Translations under genes and position numbers: made by a program
Part shown: one piece after another, positions 53,433 through 62,998 of the stretch
How positions within the stretch are numbered: position 1 is the first letter of the stretch
Layout: each line of letters starts with the position of its first letter
Assembly (NCBI GenBank): GCA_947650365.1
Contig: CANTAL010000100.1
Location: 372,001 to 436,000 of the forward strand
DNA length: 64,000 nucleotides
Reading direction: 5' to 3'
Source of the DNA: Chamaelirium japonicum
Taxonomy: Eukaryota > Streptophyta > Magnoliopsida > Liliales > Melanthiaceae
The notes under the pieces: generated by a model
Seen by the model: the letters and a program-made list of their open reading frames with translations, nothing else
Databases searched by the model: none
Told to the model about the DNA's origin: nothing

Positions 53433-54704
53433 CGTACGAATGAATTATAATGGATCGTATGAATGAATTAAAATCGATACATTCGAGCGAATGAATTAGA
53501 TTGGATAAATTCGAGCGAATGAATTAGAATGGATTGTACGAATGAATTAGAATGGATCGTACGAATGGATTAGAATGGATCGTGCGAATGAATTAGAATG
53601 GATCGTACAAATGAATTAGAATGGATCGTATGAACGAATTAGAATGGATCGTACAAATGAATTAGAAAGGATACATTCACACGAATGAATTAGAATGGAT
53701 CGTACAAATGGTTTCATTCGTGCGAATAAATTAGAATCGATCGTACGAATGAATTAGAATGGATCGTGCAAATGAATTAGAAATGATCATACGAATGAAT
53801 TATAATAGATCGTACGAATGAATTAGAATGGATACATATATTCATGCGAATGAATTAGAATGGATCGTGCAAATGAATTAGAATGGATACAATCGTGCGA
53901 ATGAATTAGAATCGATCGTAGGAATGAATTAGAATGGATCGTGCAAATGAATTAGAATGGATACATTCGTGCGAATGAATTAGAATGGATCGTAGGAATG
54001 AATTAGAATGAATCGTACGAATGAATTAGAATGGTTACATTCGTGCGAATGAATTAGAATGGATCGTACGAATGAATTAGAATGGATCGTGCGAATGAAT
54101 TAGAATGGATCGTACGAATGAATTAGAATGGATCGTGCGAATGAATTAGAATGGATCGTACGAATGAATTAGAAAGGTTACATTTGTGAGAATGAATTAG
54201 AATGGTTACATTCGTGCGAATGAATTAGAATGGATCGTACGAATGAATTAGAATGGATCGTGCGAATGAATTAGAATGGATCGTACGAATGAATTAGAAT
54301 GGATCGTACAAATGAATTAGAAAGGTTACATTTGTGAGAATGAATTAGAATGGATCGTACGAATGAATTAGAATGGATCGTATGAATGAATTAGAATGGA
54401 TCATACGAATGAATTAGAATGGATCGTGCGAATGAATTAGAATGAATATATTTGTACGAATAAATTAGAATGGATTGTATAAATGAATTAGAATGGATAC
54501 ATTCTTGCGAATAAATTAGAATGGATCGTATATTTGTGCAAATAAATTAGAATGGATCGTACGTTTGAATTAGATTGGATTGTGCGAATGAATTAGAATG
54601 GATACATTCGTGCGAATGAATTAGAATAGATCGTATGAATGAATTAGAATGGATCATTCGAATGAATTAGAATGGATCGTGCGAATGAATTAGAATGGAT
54701 CGCG
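53433..54704 (-). repeat. Satellite block, minus orientation
   Basis: Entered through CGATCGTACGAATG. A dimer of alternating GTACG and GTGCG units is repeated several times between about 54060 and 54300, with long TTACATTCGTGCG and TTACATTTGTGAG units between. The unit ACGTTTGAATTAGATTGG near 54551 recurs from 4632 and, less exactly, near 53038. Exit is the aberrant CGCGTGTATGAATG. Confidence 0.85.
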
Positions 54705-54884
54705 TGTATGAATGTATCCATTCTAATTTATTCATACGATCCATTCTAATCCATTCGTACGATCCATTCTAATTCATTCGCACGATCCATTCTAATTCAT
54801 TCCTATGTTCCATTCTAATCCATTCTAATTCATTCCTATGATCGATTCTAATTCCTTCATACGATCCTTTCTAATTCATTCGTA
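54705..54884 (+). repeat. Short satellite block, plus orientation
   Basis: About eight units, including two halves without their partners near 54810 (CTAATCCATTCTAATTC). Exits through the palindrome CATTCGTACGAATG. Confidence 0.85.
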
Positions 54885-56335
54885 CGAATGAATTAGAATG
54901 GATCATGCGAATGAATTAGAATGGATCGTATGAATGAATTAGAATGGATCGTACGAATGGATTAGAATGGATCGTACGAATGGATTAGAATGGATACATT
55001 CATGCAAATGAATTAGAATGGATCGTACGAATGAATTAGAATGGATCGTACGAATGGATTAGAATGGATCGTACGAATGGATTAGAACGCATTGTACGAA
55101 TGAATTAGAATGGATCGTACGAATGAATCGTGCAAATAAATTAGAATGGATCATACGAATGAATTAGAATGGATCGTACGAATGAATTACAATGGATCAT
55201 AGGAATAGATCGTATGAATGAATTAGAATGGATCGTATGAATGAATTAGAATGGATCATGCGAATGAATTAGAATGGATTGTACGAATGAATTAGAATGG
55301 ATACATACAAATGAATTAGAAAGGTTACATTCGTGAGAATGAATTAGAATGGATCGTAGGAATGAATTAGAATGGATCGTACGAATGAATTAGAATGGTT
55401 ACATTTGAGCGAATAAATTAGAATGGATCGTACGAATGAATTAGAATGGATCGTACAAATAAATTAGAATGGATCATGCGAATGAATTAGAATGGATCTT
55501 ACGAATGAATTAGAATGGATCCACCAAATAAATTAGAATGGATCATACGAATAAATTAGAATGGATCGTACGACAGAATTAGAATGGATCGTGCGAATGG
55601 ATTAGAATGGATCGTACGAATGAATTAGAATGGATCGGACGAATTAGAATGGATCATGCGAATGAATTAGAATGGATCGTACGAATGAATTAGAATGGAT
55701 CGTGCGAATGAATTAGAATGGATCGTACGAATGAATTAGAATGGATTCGTACGAATGAATTAGAATGGATCGTACGAATGGATTAGAATGGATCGTACGA
55801 ATTAGAATGGATCATACGAATGAATTAGAATGGTTACATTCCACCGTATGAGTAAGAATGGATCATACGAATGAATTAGAATGGATCGTACGAATGCATT
55901 AGAATGGATCGTACGAATGAATTAGAATGAATCGTACAAATGAATTAGAAATGGATCGTACGAATGAATTAGAATGGTAACATTAGTGCGAATGAATTAG
56001 AATGGATCGTACGAATGGATTAGAATGGATCGTACGTATGAATTAGAATGGATCGTACGAATGGATTAGAATGGATCGTACGAATGGATTAGAATGGATC
56101 ATATGAATGGATTAGAATGGATCATACGAATGAATTAGAAAGGATCATATGAAAGAATTAGAATGGATCGTGCGAATGAGTTAGAATGGATCGTGCGAAT
56201 GAATTAGAGTGGATCGTACGAACGAATTAGAATGGATCATACGAACGAATTAGAATGGATCGTACGAACGAATTAGAATGGATCATATGAACGAATTAGA
56301 ATGGATCGTACGAATGAATTAGATTGGATACATTC
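54885..56335 (-). repeat. Satellite block, minus orientation
   Basis: Less regular than other minus blocks. Several units are shortened, for example GGACGAATTAGAATGG near 55640 and TACGAATTAGAATGG near 55796, and one carries an inserted T (GGATTCGTACG near 55745). A GGATCCACC marker is at 55517 and a related TTCCACCGTATGAG unit is near 55840. Ends with four GAACGAATT units before CATTCGTACGATCC. Confidence 0.85.
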
Positions 56336-58814
56336 GTACGATCCATTCTAATTCATTCGTACGATCCATTCTAATCCATTCGTATGATCCATTCTAATCC
56401 ATTCGTACGATTCATTCTAATTCATTCGTATGATCAATTCTAATTCATTCGCACGATCTATTCTAATTCATTCGCACGATCTATTCTAATTCATTTGTAC
56501 GATCCATTCTAATTCATTCGTACTCTAATTCATTCGCACGATCCAGTCTAATTCATTCGTACGATCCATTCTAATTCATTCGTATGATCCATTCTAATTT
56601 CTTCGTTCAAATATATCCATTGTAATTCATTCGTATGATCCATTCTAATTCATTCGCACGATCCATTCGAATTCATTCATACGATCCATTCTAATTCATT
56701 CGCACGAATATATCCATTCTAATTCATTCGTACGATCCATTCTAATTCATTCGTACGATCTATTCTAATCCATTTGTACGATCCATTCTAATCCATTCGT
56801 ACGATCCATTCTAATCCATTCGTACGATCCATTCTAATTCATTCACACAAATGTAACCATTCTAATTCATTCATACGATCCATTCTAATTCATTCATACA
56901 ATCCATTCTAATTCATTCGCACAAATGTATCCATTCTAATTAATTTGTACGATCCATTCTAATTCATTCATATGATCCATTCTTATTCATTCGCACGATC
57001 CAGTCTAATTGATTCGCACGATCCATTCTAATTCATTCGCGCGAATGTATCCATTCTAATTCATTCTTATAATCCATTCTAATTCATTAATATGATCCTT
57101 TCTAATTCATTAGTACGATCCATTCTAATTCATATGAACAAAGGTATCCATTCTAATTCATTTGCACGATCCATTCTAATTCATTCCTATGATCCATTCT
57201 AATTCATTCATACGATCCATTCTAATTCATTCACTCGAATGTATCCATTCTAATTCATTCGTACGATCTATTCTAATTCGTTCATACGATCCATTCTAAT
57301 TCGTTCGTACAATCCATTCTGATTTATTCGCACGATCCATTCTAATTCATTCGTACTATCCATTCTAATTCTTTCATATGATCAATTCTAATTCATTCGT
57401 ACGATCCATTCTAATTCGTTCGTACGATCCAGTCTAATTCGTTCGTACGATCCACTCTAATTCATTCGTGTGATCCATTCTAATTCATTCGTACAATCCA
57501 TTCTAATTTATTCTCACAATGTAACCTTTCTAATTCATTTGTATGATCCATTCTAATTCATTCGTACGATCCATTCTAATCCATTCGTACGATCCATTCT
57601 AATCCAATCGTACGATCCATTCTAATTCATTCTCACAAATGTAACCTTTCTAATTCATTTGTACGATCCATTCTAATTCATTCGTACGATCCATTCTAAT
57701 CCATTCGTATGATCCATTCTAAACCTTTCGTACGATCCATTCAAATTCATTCGCACGAATGTAACCATTCTAATTCATTCGTACGATCCATTCTAATTCA
57801 TTCCTACGATCCATTTAATTCATTCGCACGAATGTATCCATTCTAATTCATTTGCACGATCCATTCTAATTCATTCCTATGATCCATTCTAAGTCATTCA
57901 TACGATCTATTCTAATTCATTCGCTCGAATGTATCCATTCTTATTCATTCGTACGATCCATTCTAATTCGTTCGTACGATCTAATTCATTCGTACGATCC
58001 ATTCTAATTCATTCGCACAAATGTATCCATTCTAATTCATTCATACGATCCATTCTAATTCATTCGTATGATCCATTCTAATTCATTCACACAAATGTAT
58101 CCATTCTAATTCATTCGTTCGATCCATTCTAATTCATTCACATAAATATATCCATTCTAAATTATTCGTACGATCCATTCTAATACATTCGAAGATCCAT
58201 TCTAATTCATTCGCACAAAGGTATCCATTCTAATTCATTCGTACAATCCATTCTAATTCATTCTCATGATCCATTCTAATTCATTCGTACGATCCATTCT
58301 AATTCATTCGTACGATCCATTCTAATCCATTCGTACGATCCATTTTAATCCATTCGTACGATCCATTCTAATTCATTCTCACAAATGTAACCTTTCTAAT
58401 TCATTTGTACGATCCATTATAATTCATTCGTAAGATCCATTCTAATCCATTCGTACGATCCATTCTTATCCATTCGTACGATCCATTCTAATTCATTCGC
58501 ACGAATGTAACCATTCTAATTCATTCGTACGATCTATTCTAATTCATTCCTATGATCCATTCTAATTCATTCGCACGAATGTATCCATTCTAATTCATTT
58601 GCACGATCCATTCTAATTCATTCCTATGATCCATTCGAATTCATTCGTACGATCCATTCTAAATCATTCGCACGAATGCATCCGTTCTAATTCATTCGTA
58701 CGATCCATTCTAATTCATTCGTATGATCCATTCAAATTCATTCGTACGATCCATTTTAATCCATTCGTACGATCTATTCTAATTCATTCGTACAATGCGT
58801 TCTAATCCATTCGT
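56336..58814 (+). repeat. Satellite block, plus orientation
   Basis: Contains two core copies (57628-57936 and about 58376-58684) plus CGTTC runs. The left part has a unit truncated to TACTCTAATTC near 56521 and the right part a deleted CATTCGAAGATCC near 58187. Exits at CATTCGTACGAATG. Confidence 0.85.
57628..57936 (+). repeat. 309-bp higher-order core, plus orientation
   Basis: Same order, more diverged: one CTAATCC unit reads CTAAACCTTTCG and one half has lost a base (CATTTAATTC). A second, similar copy starts near 58376 in the same block. Confidence 0.85.
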
Positions 58815-59514
58815 ACGAATGAATTAGAATGGATCGTGCGAATGAATTAGAATGGATCGTACGAATGAATTAGAATGGATCGTACGAATGAATTAGATCA
58901 TTCGAATGAATTAGAATGGATCGTACGAATGAATTAAAATGGATTGTACGAATGAATTAGAATGGATACATTCATACGAATGAATTAGAATGGATAGTAC
59001 GAATGAATTAGAATGGATCGTATGAATGGATTAGAATGGATCGTACGAATGGATTAGAATGGATTGTACGAATGAATTAGAATGGATCATACAAACGAAT
59101 TAGAAAGGTTACATTCGTGAGAATGAATTAGAATGGATCGTACGAATGAATTAGAATGGATCATGCAAATGAATTAGAATGGATCGAACGAATGAATTAG
59201 AATGGATCATACGAGTGAATTAGAATAGATCGTAGGAATTAATTAGAATGGATCATACGAATGAATTAGAATGGATCGGGCGAATGAATTAGAATGGATC
59301 GTACGAATGAATTAGAATGGATCGTATGAACGAATTAGAATGGATCGTACGAACGAATTAGAATGGATCGTACGAACGAATTAAAATTGATCGTACGAAT
59401 GAATTAGAATGGATACATTCATGCGAATGAATTAGAATAGATCGTACGAATGAATTATAATGGATCGTACGAATGGATTAGAACGCATTGTACGAATGAA
59501 TTAGATTGCATCGT
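58815..59514 (-). repeat. Satellite block, minus orientation
   Basis: One unit is cut short at ATTAGATCATTCG near 58895. GAACGAATT units lie near 59330-59390 and the GAACGCATTG / GATTGCATCG pair at 59478-59510 lacks the usual long unit between. Exits at GCATCGTACGATCC. Confidence 0.85.
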
Positions 59515-59824
59515 ACGATCCATTCTAATTCATTCGTACGATCCATTCTAATTCATTCGCACAAATGTATCCATTCTAATTCATTCGCTCGAATGTATCC
59601 ATTTTAATTCATTCGTACGATCCATTCTAATTTATTCGTACAATCTAATTCATTCGTATGATCCATTATAATTCATTCGTATGATCCATTCTAATTCATT
59701 TGCATGAATGTATCCATTCTAATCCATTCGTACGATCCATTCTAATCCATTCGTACGATCCATTCTAATTCATTCGTACGATCCATTCTAATTCATTCAC
59801 ACGATCCATTCTAATTCATTCGTA
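59515..59824 (+). repeat. Short satellite block, plus orientation
   Basis: About 13 units with one truncated at CAATCTAATTC near 59642. Exits through CATTCGTACGAATG at about 59818-59830. Confidence 0.85.
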
Positions 59825-60459
59825 CGAATGAATTAGAATGGATCGTACGAATGAATTAGAATGGATCATAGGAATGAATTAGAATGGATCGTGCAAATGA
59901 ATTAGAATGGATACATTCGTGCGAATGAACTAGAATGGACCGTAGGAATGAATTAGAATGGATCGTACGAATAAATTAGAATGGTTACATTCGTGCGAAC
60001 GAATTAGAATGGATCGTACGAACGAATTAGAATGGATCGTATGAATGAATTAGAATGGATCGTACGAATGGATTAGAATGGATCGTATGAATGGATCAGG
60101 CGAATGAATTAGAATAGATCGTACGAAAGAATTAGAATGGATCGTACGAATGAATTAGAATGGATACATTCGTGCGAATGAATTAAAATGGATTGTGCGA
60201 ATGAATTAGAATGGATTGTGCGAATGAATTAGAATGGATCGTGCGAATGAATTAGAATGGATCGTATGAATGAATAAGAATGGATCGTACGAATGAATTA
60301 GAATGGATCGTGCGAATGAATTAGAATGAATCGTACGAATGCATTAGAATGGATACATTCGTGCGAACGAATTAGAATGGATCGTACGAACGAATTAGAA
60401 GGGATCGTACGAACGAATTAGAATGGATCGTACGAACGAAATAGAATGGATCGTACGAA

Positions 60460-61315
60460 TGAATTAGAATGGATACATTCGAGCGAATGAATTAGAATGG
60501 ATCGTACGAATGAATTAGAATGGATCATAGGAATGAATTAGAATGGATCGTGCAAATGAATTAGAATGGATACATTCGTGAAAATGAATTAGAATGGATC
60601 GTAGGAATGAATTAGAATGGATCGTACGAATGAATTAGAATGGTTACATTCGTACGAATGAATTAGAATGTGATCCATTCTATTTCATTCGTACGATCCA
60701 TTCTAATTCATTCGCTCGATTGTATCCATTCTAATTCATTCGTACGATTCATTCTAATTCTTTCGAGCGAATGGATCGTACGAATGGATTAGAATGGATC
60801 ATACAAATGAATTAGAAAGGTTACATTCGTGCGAATGAATTAGAATGGATCGTACGAATGAATTAGAATGGATCATATGAATGAATTAGAATGGTTACAT
60901 TCATGCGAATGAATTAGAATGGATCGTACGAATGGATTAGAATGGATTGTACGAATGGATTAGAACGGATTGTACTAATGAATTAGAATAGATACTTTTG
61001 TGCGAATGAATTAGATTGCATCATACTAATGAATTTGAATGGATTGTACGAATTAATTAGAATGGATCGTACGAATGAATTAGAATGGATCGAACGAATG
61101 AATTAGAATGGATCGTACGAATGAATTAGAATGGATACATTTGTGCGAATGAATTAGAATGGATCGTAGGAATGAATTAGAATGAATCGTACGAATGAAT
61201 TAGAACGGTTACATTTGTGCGAATGAATTAGAATAGATCGTACGAATGAATTATAATGGATCATACGAATAAATTAGAATGGATCGTGCGAATGAATTAG
61301 AATGGATCGTACGAA
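60460..61315. repeat. 856-bp tandem duplication, copy 1
   Basis: Landmarks repeat at exactly +856: GAATGTGATCC (60669), GATTGCATC (61011), AACGGTTAC (61203). Contains the small plus block 60671-60766. Confidence 0.93.
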
Positions 61316-62171
61316 TGAATTAGAATGGATACATTCGAGCGAATGAATTAGAATGGATCGTACGAATGAATTAGAATGGATCATAGGAATGAATTAGAAT
61401 GGATCGTGCAAATGAATTAGAACGGATACATTCGTGCAAATAAATTAGAATGGATCGTAGGAATAAATTAGAATGGATCGTACGAATGAATTAGAATGGT
61501 TACATTCGTACGAATGAATTAGAATGTGATCCATTCTAATTCATTCGTACGATCCATTCTAATTCATTCGCTCGATTGTATCCATTCTAATTCATTCGTA
61601 CGATTCATTCTAATTCTTTCGAGCGAATGGATCGTACGAATGGATTAGAATGGATCATACAAATGAATTAGAAAGGTTACATTCGTGCGAATGAATTAGA
61701 ATGGATCGTACGAATGAATTAGAATGGATCATATGAATGAATTAGAATGGTTACATTCATGCGAATGAATTAGAATGGATCGTACGAATGGATTAGAATG
61801 GATTGTACGAATGGATTAGAACGCATTGTACTAATGAATTAGAATAGATACTTTTGTGTGAATGAATTAGATTGCATCATACGAATGAATTTGAATGGAT
61901 CGTACGAATTAATTAGAATGGATCGTACGAATGAATTAGAATGGATCGAACGAATGAATTAGAATGGATCCTACGAATGAATTAGAATGGATACATTTGT
62001 GCGAATGAATTAGAATGGATCGTAGGAATGAATTAGAATGAATCGTACGAATGAATTAGAACGGTTACATTCGTGCGAATGAATTAGAATAGATCGTATG
62101 AATGAATTAGAATGGATCATACGAATAAATTAGAATGGATCGTGCGAATGAATTAGAATGGATCGTACAAA
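61316..62171. repeat. 856-bp tandem duplication, copy 2
   Basis: Few scattered differences from copy 1, for example AACGCATTG where copy 1 has AACGGATTG. It diverges at GGATCCACC (62183), where copy 1 continues into the GAGCG unit. Confidence 0.93.
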
Positions 62172-62282
62172 TGAATTAGAATGGATCCACCGAATGAGTT
62201 ACAATGGATCATACGAATGAATTAGAATGGATTGTACGAATGCATTAGATTGGATCGTACGAATGAATTAGAATGAATCGTA

Positions 62283-62998
62283 TGATCCATTCTAATTCAT
62301 TCGCATGATCCATTCTAATTTATTCGCATGATCCATTCTAATTCATTCGTACGATCTATTCTAATTCATTTGTACGATCCATTCTAATTCATTCGCACAA
62401 ATGTATCCATTCTAATTTATTCGTACGATCCATTCTAATTCATTCTCACGAATGTATCATACGAATGAATTAGAATGGATTGTGCGAATGAATTAGAATG
62501 GATCGTACAAATGAATAAGAATAGATCGTAGGAATGAATTAGAATGGATACATTTGAGCGAATAAATTAGAATGGATCATACGAATGAATTAGAATGTAT
62601 CATAGGAATGAATTAGAATGGATCGTGCAAATGAATTAGAATGGATACATTCGTGCGAATGAATTAGAATGGATCGTAGGAATGAATTAGAATGGATCGT
62701 ACGAAAGAATTATAAAGGTTACATTCGTGAGAATGAATTAGAATGGATCATACGAATGAATTAGAATGGATCGTACGAATGAATTAGAATGGATACATTC
62801 GAGCGAATGAATTAGAATGGATCGTACGAATGAATTAGAATGAAACGTGCAAAGAAATAAGAATGGATACATTCGTGCGAATGAATTAGAATGGATCGTA
62901 CGAATGAATTAGAATAGATCGTACGAATGAATTAGAATGGATCGTACGAATGAATTAGAATGGATCGTGCGAATGAATTAGAATAGATCGTATGAACG
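62283..62998. repeat. Plus block (62283-62458) then minus block (62459-62998)
   Basis: The plus part is eight ordinary units ending in CACGAATGTATCATACG. The minus part holds a partial core (CATAGG, GTGCAAATG, ATACATTC, GTAGG near 62600-62690) and one short unit, GTGCAAAGAAATAAG, near 62847. Confidence 0.83.

Larger units (their letters stand above)
59825..62282. repeat. Minus region with two duplicated small plus blocks
   Basis: Minus 59825-60670, plus 60671-60766, minus 60767-61526, plus 61527-61622, minus 61623-62282. The two plus blocks are copies, 856 bp apart, entered through GAATGTGATCCATTC and left at TTCGAGCGAATGG. GGATCCACC is at 62183, and the end is the GCATTAG / AATCGTATGATCC junction. 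Confidence 0.87.
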
